Origin: Desulfotomaculum copahuensis
GTDB taxonomy: Bacteria; Bacillota; Desulfotomaculia; Desulfotomaculales; Desulfovirgulaceae
Assembly (NCBI RefSeq): GCF_001655685.1
Contig: NZ_LYVF01000002.1
Location: 62,001-126,000 of the forward strand
Direction: 5' to 3'
Length of the DNA: 64,000 bases
In this document: one piece after another, positions 17,543 through 25,884 of the stretch
Numbering within the stretch: the first letter of the stretch is position 1
How the letters are laid out: each line of letters opens with the position of its first letter
Notes under the pieces: generated by a model
What the model was told of the DNA's origin: nothing
The model's input: only the letters and a program-made list of their open reading frames with translations
The model's database searches: none
Made by a program: the position numbers and the translations under genes

Positions 17543-19455
17543 TTATTCTCCTTCTCCCTTTCGGCCACCAGTTCCGGCGGCGACAGCTTGATCACCGCCC
17601 GGTACTGGGGCGGGCAGGCGTCCACGCAGCTGTTGCATTTAACGCATTTTTGCTGGTCGATGACCTTGATGCGATCCGCATTGTTATAGATGGCTTCCAC
17701 CGGACAGCTGCCCACGCAGGCGTCGCAGGAGCGCTCGCACTTCTCCGGCAAAATGTAAAAAGCAATCAGTTCCTGGCACATCAGGGACGGACAGCGCTTT
17801 TCATTGATGTGCGCCTCGTATTCATCCCGGAAATAGCGGATCGTGCTGAGCACCGGGTTGGGCGCAGTCTTGCCCAGGCCGCACAAAGAACCCGCCTTGA
17901 TGTCTTCGGCCAGTGACAGGAGCAGGTCGATGTCTTCCGGGCGGCCGCGCCCCCTGGTGATGTCCTCCAGGATGTCCAGCATCTGTCGGGTGCCCAGGCG
18001 GCACATGGTGCACTTGCCGCAGGATTCCTTCTGCGTGAAATCCAGGAAAAAGCGGGCGATTTCCACCATACAGTCGTCCTCGTCCAGGACGACCATCCCC
18101 CCGGAACCCATCATCGCCCCGGCTCCGCTCAAAGAATCGAAGTCGATCGGCATGTCCAGGGCGGATTCAGGCAGGCAGCCGCCCGAAGGGCCGCCGATCT
18201 GCACCGCTTTGAATTTCTTGCCTTTCGGAATGCCGCTGCCGACATCGTAAACCACCTGGTTGAGTGTGGTGCCCATGGGCACCTCCGTCAGGCCGGTGTT
18301 CACCAGCTTGCCGGCCAGGGCAAACACCGCCGTGCCCGGGCTGCCGGGCGTTCCCGTGCTTTTGAACCAGTCCGCGCCGCGGTTGATGATCGAAGGAATA
18401 AAAGACAGTGTCTTTACGTTATCAATCACCGTTGGCCGGCCGTACAGGCCGGCCGCGGCCGGGAAGGGCGGCCGGTGGCGGGGTATGCCCGGCTCGCCTT
18501 CAATTGATGCGATCAGGGCGGTCTCCTCGCCGCAGACGAAGGCGCCGGAGCCCTGGAACACTTCCACCTCGAAGCCGAAACCGCCGCCCAGGATGTTTTC
18601 GCCCAGCAGGCCGCATTGCCGGGCCTGTTCGACGGCCAGGGCGAGGCGTTTCACCGCCAGGGGATATTCAGCCCGCACATAAACGTATCCGCGGTCCGCC
18701 CCCACGGCGCGGGCGGCAATGATCAACCCCTCCAGCACCAGGTGGGGGTTGGATTCCATGATCGTGCGGTCCATAAAGGCCCCCGGGTCACCCTCGTCGG
18801 CATTGCAGATCACATATTTTTCATCCGCCGGCGTGCCCAGACAGGTCTCCCACTTGCGCCCGGTGGGAAAACCGGCGCCGCCCCGTCCGCGCAGGCCGGA
18901 GGCTTTAATTTCCGCCACCACCGCCGCCGGCTCCAGCTGCAGCGCTCTGGCCAGGCCGGCGTAACCGTCATGGGCGATATAGTCCATAATATTTTCCGGA
19001 TCGATCAGGCCGCAGTTTTCCAGGATGATCTTTTGTTCCACCCCAAAACGGGGAAAGTCGGACAGGGCCGGTAAAAATTCGTTTTCCTCCAGCGCGCCGA
19101 GAGCAAACTCCAGACAGGGATCGTCCCCGGCCAGAAAATCAATCACCAGCCGGCTGGCAATGCCCTCCGTGACATAGCCGTACAAAATGGGCGGGAAACC
19201 GGGCTTGTACACAATCACCAGCGGCTCGGCGTAACAGTGGCCCATGCAGCCCGCTTCCAGCACCGTGGCCTCCACCTTTTGCCGCGCCAGTTCTTCCTTG
19301 ATCGTCTTGAGCACAGCCGCCGCCCCGGCCGCCAGGCCGCAGGTGGCCGTCCCCACCAGGAGCAGCGGCTTTTCATGCCGGGACTGCCGGACAAGCGCGG
19401 CTTTTTGTTGCAGACCGGCGTAGGCCGCGGACACGGCCTGATTTTCCTTGCTCAA
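17539..19455 (-). CDS. NuoF/HydB-type NADH-binding subunit
   Basis: A 638-residue flavoprotein. It begins with a thioredoxin-like [2Fe-2S] ferredoxin domain (~30-110), then the NuoF core with the glycine-rich NADH loop GLRGRGGAGFPTGRKWE (~residues 190-205), an SLBB domain and the N3-type [4Fe-4S] motif ESCGKCTMCRLGTRQ. The C-terminus adds two [4Fe-4S] clusters (CERSCDACVGSCP and CVKCNSCVDACP). This layout is that of the beta subunit of bifurcating hydrogenases and NAD-dependent formate dehydrogenases. The TTG start overlaps the stop of the NuoE-like gene (TTGA). The protein should exchange electrons between NAD(H), FMN and iron-sulfur partners in the cytoplasm. Confidence 0.9.
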   Translation of the reverse strand: MSKENQAVSAAYAGLQQKAALVRQSRHEKPLLLVGTATCGLAAGAAAVLKTIKEELARQKVEATVLEAGCMGHCYAEPLVIVYKPGFPPILYGYVTEGIASRLVIDFLAGDDPCLEFALGALEENEFLPALSDFPRFGVEQKIILENCGLIDPENIMDYIAHDGYAGLARALQLEPAAVVAEIKASGLRGRGGAGFPTGRKWETCLGTPADEKYVICNADEGDPGAFMDRTIMESNPHLVLEGLIIAARAVGADRGYVYVRAEYPLAVKRLALAVEQARQCGLLGENILGGGFGFEVEVFQGSGAFVCGEETALIASIEGEPGIPRHRPPFPAAAGLYGRPTVIDNVKTLSFIPSIINRGADWFKSTGTPGSPGTAVFALAGKLVNTGLTEVPMGTTLNQVVYDVGSGIPKGKKFKAVQIGGPSGGCLPESALDMPIDFDSLSGAGAMMGSGGMVVLDEDDCMVEIARFFLDFTQKESCGKCTMCRLGTRQMLDILEDITRGRGRPEDIDLLLSLAEDIKAGSLCGLGKTAPNPVLSTIRYFRDEYEAHINEKRCPSLMCQELIAFYILPEKCERSCDACVGSCPVEAIYNNADRIKVIDQQKCVKCNSCVDACPPQYRAVIKLSPPELVAEREKENK

Positions 19456-19961
19456 TGCTTCCCGCCTTCTTTCTCTATTTTCATGCCGAAGGAAAAGAGC
19501 AGGCCGTCCACCCGGGTGGGCGTGACCTTGGGATGCACCTCCCCGTCAATCACGGTCACCGGGGCCATGGTGCAGCAGCCCACACAGGCCACCCTTTCCA
19601 GGCTGAATTCCCGGTCCGGGGTGACCTGGCCGACATCAATCTTCAGCCGCCGCTTCCAGCTGTCCAGAATGATATTGCCGCCCCGCATGTGGCAGGCCGT
19701 ACCCATGCACACATTGATCTGCCGCTTGCCGGGCGGGCTCAGGCGGAACTGGTTGTAAAAAGTGACCACGCTGTAAACGTCCATGGGTGTGATGCCCAGA
19801 TAAGCGGCCACTTCCTCCATAGCCGGCGCTGGTACGTAGCCCAGCTTTTCCTGCACTTTTTGCAGGATGGGAATCAGGTCGCCGCGCCGGCCGGGGTACT
19901 GCGGCAAGATCTTTTTTGTTTCTTCCCGGGACGTTGTTATCTCCTGGTCGGTTAGTTCCAT
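19452..19961 (-). CDS. NuoE/HydC-type [2Fe-2S] subunit
   Basis: A 169-residue thioredoxin-like [2Fe-2S] protein, first gene of the three-gene module. Typical NuoE features are GYVPAPAMEEVAAYLGI, VVTFYNQFRLSP and the cluster ligands in CMGTACHMRGG and CVGCCTMAPV. In NADH dehydrogenases and bifurcating hydrogenases this subunit sits next to NuoF and holds cluster N1a. The upstream spacer (19962-20055) is AT-rich and probably holds the operon promoter. Confidence 0.9.
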   Translation of the reverse strand: MELTDQEITTSREETKKILPQYPGRRGDLIPILQKVQEKLGYVPAPAMEEVAAYLGITPMDVYSVVTFYNQFRLSPPGKRQINVCMGTACHMRGGNIILDSWKRRLKIDVGQVTPDREFSLERVACVGCCTMAPVTVIDGEVHPKVTPTRVDGLLFSFGMKIEKEGGKH

Positions 19962-20052
19962 CGATCCACCTCTCCCGAATAAAAATTATATATATTTAAA
20001 TAATAATAACCTGTTAGCCGATTAACGGTCAAGCAATGGAAAAATGTTCAAA

Positions 20053-20082
20053 ACACCGGCGGGAAGGGCTCAATCCCGCCGG
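20053..20082 (-). terminator. Terminator overlapping the permease stop codon
   Basis: A 9-bp stem CCGGCGGGA/TCCCGCCGG (20056-20064 and 20074-20082) followed on the minus strand by TGTTTTG. The stop codon of the permease (20070-20072) lies in the loop. Confidence 0.65.
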
Positions 20083-21524
20083 CGCACGGCATGAGGATCG
20101 TTTAGGGGGGAAAAATGACGCAGCAGGTAAAACGCGGCCACGTAAAGAACCAGCAGCACCAGGCCGCTGATCAACCCGGCCAGTTGCCCGCGGCTCAGGG
20201 CCGCCGTGCCCAGCACCACCAGCAGCAGCACGATGGCCGTCCAGGTGGTGTAGGGAAAACCGGCGTACCTCAGTCTTCTGGCATCTTTTTGCCGTTGCGG
20301 GTGGCTGCGGAAACGCAGGTGGGTGAAACCGGTGATCACCCAGTTGAAAAGGGACGTCACCCCGCCGGCGCTGGCCACATAGACAAAGATTTGTTCCGGC
20401 AGCAGGTAGGCCAGCCCGGCGATGAGCAGCAAGAACACCGCCGAAACCAGCACGGCATAAACCGGCACCCCGCGCCGGTCCGGCCGGCCGAGGAAGGCCG
20501 GCGCGTCGCGGCGTTGGGACAGGGAGTTGAGCATGCGCGGCACACCGTACATATTGGAATTCATGGCTGAAATGACCGCGCTCAGGATCACCGCATTGAT
20601 CAAACCGGCCGCACCGGGAATACCCAGGCTTTGAATCACCGGTATAAAGGGGATGCCGTCGGTTTTGACGGCTGACCAGTCCGTCAGGCCGGTCAGCACG
20701 AGCATGGCGCCCACGTACAGCACCGGCAGCACGGTATTGATCACCGGAATCGAGCGGGGCACGGTCTGCTCCGGGTTGTTCGTATCCGCCATAGCCAGGC
20801 CGATCACCTGCACACCGGCATAGGCGAACATGACCAGCAGCAGGGAGGCCAGCGGGCCGTGCGGACCGGTGGGAAAGAAACCGCCGTGGCCAAAGTAATT
20901 GGACAATCCGGGGGAAGGATGGCCCGGCCAGAAGCCCAGCAAAACAGCCGCCCCGGCGATAATAAACAGGGCCAGCATACCGGCCTTGACAAAGGCCAGC
21001 CATTCCTCCACCCGGCTCAAAGAGCGCACATCCAGCAGGTTCAGCCCGGTGACCAGGGTGGCAAAAATCAGGCTGAACAGCCATACGGGCCAGTGCGGCA
21101 GCCAGAACCGGGCCAGCAGGGCGGCGGCCACCATTTCGGTGGCCATGGTCAATATACCCGACGTCCAGTACATCCAGCCGGAAACAAAACCCGCCGGCCG
21201 GCCCAGGTATTTGTCCGCATAGGCGCTGAAGGAGCCCCGTTCCGGATCGGCCACTCCCATCTCGGCCAGCATCATGGTCACCAGGGCGGTAATCAGTCCG
21301 CCGGCCAGGAAAACCAGCGCCACTCCCGGCCCGGCCAGATGGATCGGTATGCCGCTGGCCACAAAAATGCCCGAGCCGATCGCGCCGCCCAGGCCCATCA
21401 TGATCAATTCCAGCAGCCCGAGCTGTTTTTTCCCGTCCCGCCGGCCGTGCAGCGTCTTGCGGCCGGTCATGGCCTGCCAGGACGGCGTTTTCATCTTTTG
21501 CCCGCCGGCTTTTAATTCAGCCAT
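20070..21524 (-). CDS. APC-superfamily amino acid permease
   Basis: A 484-residue membrane transporter with about twelve hydrophobic segments. The N-terminal GLLELIMMGLGGAIGSGIFVASG motif in the first helix is the substrate/ion-binding signature of the amino acid-polyamine-organocation family. Subgroup features (MLAEMGVADPERGSFSAYA; VPRMLNSLSQRRDAPAFLGR) fit GABA/amino acid permeases. The exact substrate is unknown. The ATG at 21524 is preceded by TGGGGTGA. It appears to be a single-gene unit. Confidence 0.88.
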   Translation of the reverse strand: MAELKAGGQKMKTPSWQAMTGRKTLHGRRDGKKQLGLLELIMMGLGGAIGSGIFVASGIPIHLAGPGVALVFLAGGLITALVTMMLAEMGVADPERGSFSAYADKYLGRPAGFVSGWMYWTSGILTMATEMVAAALLARFWLPHWPVWLFSLIFATLVTGLNLLDVRSLSRVEEWLAFVKAGMLALFIIAGAAVLLGFWPGHPSPGLSNYFGHGGFFPTGPHGPLASLLLVMFAYAGVQVIGLAMADTNNPEQTVPRSIPVINTVLPVLYVGAMLVLTGLTDWSAVKTDGIPFIPVIQSLGIPGAAGLINAVILSAVISAMNSNMYGVPRMLNSLSQRRDAPAFLGRPDRRGVPVYAVLVSAVFLLLIAGLAYLLPEQIFVYVASAGGVTSLFNWVITGFTHLRFRSHPQRQKDARRLRYAGFPYTTWTAIVLLLVVLGTAALSRGQLAGLISGLVLLVLYVAAFYLLRHFSPLNDPHAVRRRD

Positions 21525-21854
21525 CGGTTCACCCCATAACGCAAAAATGTTTATTTATTATATGCACTGCCACATCTATTAACCGCCAACGCCGCACGGA
21601 CACGCTCCGGCAGGCCCGCCGCCGCCCCCCGGCGCGGGGAAGCGGCAAAGCCACGCCCCGGGCGCGGAATTTAACGTCAGGCGGCTATTTTCTTGACATG
21701 GAGGCGGTTACTTATCCGGCCGTTGGACCGGGAAGGCGGACTGGAAAAAGGATTGCGGACAGGTGACGGAAACCGGCTCCGCCGGGGCGGACGGGGCACA
21801 AATTCATAAAGGGCGCGATCGCCGACCGCACCCTTCTTCAAGCACCGGCAACGC
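21525..21854. other. Intergenic stretch between permease and OsmC
   Basis: A stretch of 330 bases; it includes the possible terminator at 21808-21833. No gene could be supported. Confidence 0.4.
21808..21833 (-). terminator. Possible terminator after the OsmC-family gene
   Basis: Arms AAGGG.GCG and CGC.CCCTT with a 9-base loop are followed on the minus strand by TTTATGAATTTG. It is placed just below the stop at 21855. The stem has mismatches, so it is weak. Confidence 0.4.
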
Positions 21855-22292
21855 TCAGATGAGCATTGTTTCACCGGCCGTTCCGTTAATCTCATACCGG
21901 TAGCTGATTGGGAAGGACTTTTTCAAGGTATTGATGGCGCTGCAATATTTCTCGTGCGAAAGCTTTATCGCCCGGCTTATTTTTTCCGGTTCCGGGTTAT
22001 CCAGACTGAAACGGTAAATCAGTGTGGCCGCTGTAAAAACTTGCGGGTATTCTTCCGCCCGGACGGCATCCACGGATATTTCAAAAGTATTCAGTTTTAT
22101 ACGCATCTTCTTTAAAATCGAAATTACGTCCAAACCGGTGCAACCGGCCATGCCCATCAGCAGCAACTCCATTGGACGGACCCCTTCGTCTTTTCCGCCG
22201 TGCTCGAAAGAAGTATCCATCACCACCGCGTGTTGCGAATCTCCCCGGGCGACGAATTTCATACCGTTTTCCCATTTCAAGTTTACTTTCAT
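21855..22292 (-). CDS. OsmC-family peroxiredoxin-like protein
   Basis: A 145-residue OsmC/Ohr-fold protein. The two redox cysteines are at the expected places: GMAGCTGLD (~residue 51) and HEKYCSAIN (~117). Members reduce organic peroxides with thiols, usually as dimers in the cytoplasm. The sequence FEHGGKDEGVRPMELLLMG fits the YhfA/OsmC-like branch rather than Ohr. AAGGAAAGGTG precedes the ATG. No linked regulator was seen. Confidence 0.9.
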   Translation of the reverse strand: MKVNLKWENGMKFVARGDSQHAVVMDTSFEHGGKDEGVRPMELLLMGMAGCTGLDVISILKKMRIKLNTFEISVDAVRAEEYPQVFTAATLIYRFSLDNPEPEKISRAIKLSHEKYCSAINTLKKSFPISYRYEINGTAGETMLI

Positions 22293-22441
22293 GTTTGAAC
22301 ACCTTTCCTTTCTTTTAAAGCGTTGATTCGACGGACGGACCCATTTTCGTTCCCCCGGTGGCGCCCGCGCAGGAAGCGGCTGCGTAATGATGCGCCGGCC
22401 TTCTTTCCGGCACTGGTTTTATGCCATCCGGTCCCGCTACA

Positions 22442-22909
22442 TCAACACAGATCGCACAGCTCGCCCCCGGTAATCTCCAGCAACTGCTCCACCGTCACCG
22501 GCGCCGCCGAATGAGGGCTGCCGGCGGCGATATAAACCACCGGAAAGCGTTTCATGCTCACGTCAATCAATATGGGCACGGGATGCTCCAGGGCAAAGGG
22601 GCAGACCCCGCCGGGCGGGAAACCGGTCAACTCCCTGGTGGTTTGTGCATCGGGCAGCTTCACTTTGCCCGCCACCCCCAGGTGCTTTTTCAGTTTGCTT
22701 TGACTCACCTTGACATCGCCGCTGGTGACCACCATCACCGTCAGATCGTTAATGGTAAACAAAATTGACTTGGCGATCTGGCCCACCGCCACCCCCACCG
22801 CCCGGGCGGCCAACTCGGCCGTATGAGTGCTGGCGTCGAACTCGAAAACTTCCACCGGGTAGGGGAACCGGGCCAGATATGTACGCACGCGTTCAACCGG
22901 ATTGATCAT
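22442..22909 (-). CDS. YbaK/EbsC-family aminoacyl-tRNA deacylase
   Basis: A 155-residue YbaK-domain protein, likely to hydrolyse mischarged tRNA such as Cys-tRNA(Pro) or Ala-tRNA(Pro) in trans. Recognisable parts are TAELAARAVGVAVGQIAKSILF, VVTSGDVKVSQSKLKKHLG and the GFPPGGVCPF loop. The ATG at 22909 gives the family's usual N-terminus (MINPVERVRTYL). A GTG at 22957 would add 16 residues but overlaps an AAAGGAG sequence, so it is less likely. Confidence 0.85.
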   Translation of the reverse strand: MINPVERVRTYLARFPYPVEVFEFDASTHTAELAARAVGVAVGQIAKSILFTINDLTVMVVTSGDVKVSQSKLKKHLGVAGKVKLPDAQTTRELTGFPPGGVCPFALEHPVPILIDVSMKRFPVVYIAAGSPHSAAPVTVEQLLEITGGELCDLC

Positions 22910-23126
22910 CTCACGCCTGGTTTGAAAGCCGCCCGCCCCCGTGACCAGGCTGTCCACTCCTTTTGATTTATTTGTCCGCTCCTGAAAGCAGACATGCCAT
23001 TAGGGGGCGCGACCCTTGAAATGCCGCCGGCCGGCGAAACCACAATGAGCCGGATTCCCCGCGAATCAAGGGATTTACAAGGCTCCAATCACACATGTAT
23101 GATTACGCGTTTACAGTGAAAAAAGG

Positions 23127-23330
23127 TTATCCGGCCGCCTGTACCGCTCCCAGCGGGCAGGTGAATGTACACCGGGCGCAACCCAGGCAGCGTTTCAGAT
23201 CCACCGCCGGCGGGACGTAAGGCTTTTCCTGCTCCAGTACTTTCCAGGTGCAGGAATACGTAGCCACACAAATACCGTTTTCACAATGTTCCGGCCGGCA
23301 TTTAGATTTATCGATCGCCATAACCTGCAT
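23127..23330 (-). CDS. Small iron-sulfur protein with one canonical and one unusual cysteine set
   Basis: A 67-residue protein. The C-terminal half has a normal [4Fe-4S] motif, CLGCARCTFTCPLGAV. The N-terminal half has four cysteines with odd spacing, CRPEHCENGICVATYSC (C-x4-C-x4-C-x3 or 5-C), which may hold a second cluster of another kind. The ATG at 23330 follows AAAGGAATG; a second ATG three codons on is possible. It is monocistronic and no partner is evident. Two tandem promoter-like repeats lie upstream. Confidence 0.75.
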   Translation of the reverse strand: MQVMAIDKSKCRPEHCENGICVATYSCTWKVLEQEKPYVPPAVDLKRCLGCARCTFTCPLGAVQAAG

Positions 23331-23477
23331 TACAAAAACATTCCTTTCCAGCTTGAAAGTTAAACAAACTATCCTTCTGATGGTGCCGCTTGTGTCATAC
23401 GAGACTGCCATGAAAATACATTTTCGTTCCTCACCGGGTTTCCCCGTTCCCGCCGGCGGAATCCCTGCCAAGCCTTG

Positions 23478-23572
23478 CTTATTATAACTACTGCATAACC
23501 GCCGGGCAATGAAGTCCACCGGCTGCCTGGCGCCCCGTACCCTTATTATAGCCACTATATAACCGCCGGGCA
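23478..23572 (-). repeat. Two 31-bp imperfect direct repeats with promoter-like TATAAT
   Basis: The copies at 23478-23508 and 23542-23572 match at 27 of 31 positions, 64 bases apart. Read on the minus strand each contains TATAAT preceded by a GCCCGGCGGTTAT block. They lie 150-240 bases upstream of the small iron-sulfur gene and may be tandem promoters or regulator sites. Confidence 0.6.
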
Positions 23573-23680
23573 CAACCGTCAAGATTACAGCGGCCACCCG
23601 GCAAAAATCAACAGGCCGGGCACAGCCGCTCCTTCCGCCACCTTTACGTTGCTGAATGGTGTCCGGTTTGGAAAAAATTA

Positions 23681-23746
23681 TTGCCTCATTACAGGCGCCG
23701 TGCTACAATGTTACCAGGTAAACTATTTCAGTGTATCCAGTTTACC
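23681..23746 (+). promoter_or_regulatory. Efflux operon promoter with downstream dyad operator
   Basis: TTGCCT (23681-23686) and TACAAT (23704-23709) are 17 bases apart, a good sigma-A promoter. Just after the start site is a perfect dyad GGTAAACT-N14-AGTTTACC (23717-23724 and 23739-23746), which also contains two direct copies of TTACCAGG. Its position suits a repressor, perhaps the TetR protein at the end of the operon. Confidence 0.7.
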
Positions 23747-23759
23747 AGGAGGGATGCAA

Positions 23760-24794
23760 ATGCAAAAACGCCGCTGCTTTATTTTTCCCGTCCTGCTCAC
23801 GGCTGTTGCGCTGCTGCTGGCCGGCTGCCAGTCCCGCGGGCAGGCCGGGCCATTGACGGCCAACGGCACCATTGAAGCCACCGAGGTCAATGTGACCGCC
23901 CGGGTCGGCGGTACGCTGCAAAAACTGGGCGTCCGGGAGGGGGACCGGGTCAAAGCCGGCCAGTCAATCGGTCAGCTTGATACCGGAAGCTACCGTATTC
24001 AGGAGAATCAGGCGCAGGCCGGCGTGGCGGCGGCGCAAGCGGGCCTGGACGAGGCCGAATCCGGCGCGCGCAGCCAGGAAATCGAGGCCGCCCGGCAGGA
24101 TGTGGATGCCCTGGCGGCCCAGGTGGCGGCGGCACAGGATCAACTCACCCTGCAAGAAGATAACCTCAAGCGGGCACAGTCACTCTTTCAGGCCGGGGCG
24201 ATCCCGGAGCAGGCACTGCAGGAACAGCAAACCGCCTGTGACACCGCCCGGCACAAGCTGGCGGGGATCCAAGCCCAACAGGAGGCCGCCCGGGCCAAAC
24301 TGGAGCTTTTACAGGCCGGCAGCACGCCGCAGGCACTGGACCGGCTGTCCGCCGGGGTCACACAAAGCGAGGACAGTCTGAAACTGGCCCGGCTGAATCT
24401 GGACTGGACCAGGCTGGTGGCGCCGATCAGCGGCACGGTGATCAGCCGCAATTTTGAACCAGGTGAATTGATCCACCCCGGCGCGCAGGTGGTCACCCTG
24501 CTGGACGACCGCGACCTGTGGCTGAATGTGTACGTGCCGGAAAACCAGCTGAATCAGGTTAATGTGGGGCAACCGGTGCAGATCCGGGTGGATGCCTACC
24601 CGGGCAAAGCCTTCCCCGGCCGGGTGGAGTACATTTCCCCGCAGGCCGAATTCACCCCCCGCAACGTACAGACCAAACAGGACCGGGTGAACCTGGTTTT
24701 CCGGGTGAAGGTACGGGTCACCGGCGGGTGGGAGCAGCTCAAACCGGGCCTGCCGGCCGATGTTACCTTCACCCCGCCGGAAACCGCAAAATAA
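23760..24794 (+). CDS. HlyD/RND-type membrane fusion lipoprotein
   Basis: A 344-residue adaptor. The lipobox LLLAGC near residue 22 (VLLTAVALLLAGC) indicates a lipid-anchored protein. A biotinyl-lipoyl-like half (ATEVNVTARVGGTLQKL) is followed by a long coiled coil (~75-195, rich in Ala, Gln and Glu) and the second half DWTRLVAPISGTVISRNFEPGEL. Such adaptors couple ABC-2 exporters to outer layers; here it precedes an ATPase and a permease. The second of two close ATGs (23760) is best placed after AGGAGGG. Confidence 0.88.
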   Translation: MQKRRCFIFPVLLTAVALLLAGCQSRGQAGPLTANGTIEATEVNVTARVGGTLQKLGVREGDRVKAGQSIGQLDTGSYRIQENQAQAGVAAAQAGLDEAESGARSQEIEAARQDVDALAAQVAAAQDQLTLQEDNLKRAQSLFQAGAIPEQALQEQQTACDTARHKLAGIQAQQEAARAKLELLQAGSTPQALDRLSAGVTQSEDSLKLARLNLDWTRLVAPISGTVISRNFEPGELIHPGAQVVTLLDDRDLWLNVYVPENQLNQVNVGQPVQIRVDAYPGKAFPGRVEYISPQAEFTPRNVQTKQDRVNLVFRVKVRVTGGWEQLKPGLPADVTFTPPETAK

Positions 24795-25074
24795 TAACCG
24801 GGACTTTTAGCTTAAAAGTTAAACACCAGGCTAATTTCAACAAAAATCGCGCGCAATATGGAAGCGCTACCCGGTACACGCCAGAGCCGGATGGCAGCGG
24901 CACTGGTTATCATGGAATCATTCAAAGTTATGAACCTGCCGCTGCGGGCGGAACCTTAGTTTTAGGAGAAAGCTTTCTTTCGCCGGACCGGAGCATTGGA
25001 ACGACGAGGTGCGACTATCCCTTTTTCATTTGTGGGTTGTGTTCAACAAATCATGGCTGTCAGGGGGAAAAAGG
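24795..25074. other. Gap inside the efflux operon, no gene
   Basis: A 280-base spacer separates the adaptor and the ATPase, unusually long for such operons. No reading frame, terminator or dyad stood out. Confidence 0.4.
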
Positions 25075-25878
25075 ATGCCCGAACCGGTAAACCCGGGTGA
25101 TCACATTGCTACCGCACCGGATACGGAAACGGTATACACCATCGCAGTGCACAATCTGGCCAAAAATTTCGGCTCCCTGCAGGCGGTGCGGGGAATCAGC
25201 TTCCAGGTGCCGGCAGGCAGCATCTTCGGCCTTTTGGGTCCCAACGGCAGCGGCAAAAGCACCACCATCCGCATGCTCTGCGGGCTGATGCGGCCCAGCG
25301 CCGGCGGCGGGCAGGTACTCGGCCTGGACATCCTCACCCGGGCCGAGGAGATCAAAAACAACATCGGCTACATGTCCCAGAAATTCAGCCTGTACGAGGA
25401 CCTGACCATTGCTGAAAACCTGCATTTTTTCGGCAATATTTACGGCCTGACCGGACACCAGGTAACCGCCCGGTGCGCGGAACTCTACACCAGAATGAAA
25501 ATTACGGGACGGGAGAACCAGCTGGTGGGCACCCTGTCCGGAGGGTGGAAACAACGGACGGCGCTGGCCTGCGCCTTCATCCACCAACCCCGCCTGCTGG
25601 TGCTGGACGAACCCACCGCCGGCGTGGACCCGGTGTCCCGCCGGCTGTTCTGGGAACTGCTGGACGGCCTGGCCGCGGACGGCATCACCATCCTGGTGAC
25701 CACCCACTACATGGACGAGGCGGAGCGCTGCCACCTGGTGGCCCTGATGGAGGACGGCAACCTGCACGCCTTCGGTACGCCGCGCCAGTTGATGGCGGAA
25801 GCCGGCATGGACAGCCTGGAGGATGTGTTCATCGACATGGCCACCGGCGGGGATGTGTACCGTCAAGAAAGCAGGTGA
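25075..25878 (+). CDS. ABC transporter ATP-binding protein
   Basis: A 267-residue ATPase of the ABC-2 multidrug/antibiotic type. It has the Walker A GPNGSGKST, a Q-loop MSQKFSLYEDLT, the signature LSGGWKQR (Trp where Gln or Met is commoner), Walker B LLVLDEPTAGVD and the switch TTHYMDEAE. It should power the permease encoded 6 bases downstream. The ATG at 25075 follows AGGGGGAAAAAGG; an in-frame TTG at 25009 is less likely. Confidence 0.9.
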   Translation: MPEPVNPGDHIATAPDTETVYTIAVHNLAKNFGSLQAVRGISFQVPAGSIFGLLGPNGSGKSTTIRMLCGLMRPSAGGGQVLGLDILTRAEEIKNNIGYMSQKFSLYEDLTIAENLHFFGNIYGLTGHQVTARCAELYTRMKITGRENQLVGTLSGGWKQRTALACAFIHQPRLLVLDEPTAGVDPVSRRLFWELLDGLAADGITILVTTHYMDEAERCHLVALMEDGNLHAFGTPRQLMAEAGMDSLEDVFIDMATGGDVYRQESR

Positions 25879-25884
25879 AAACAG

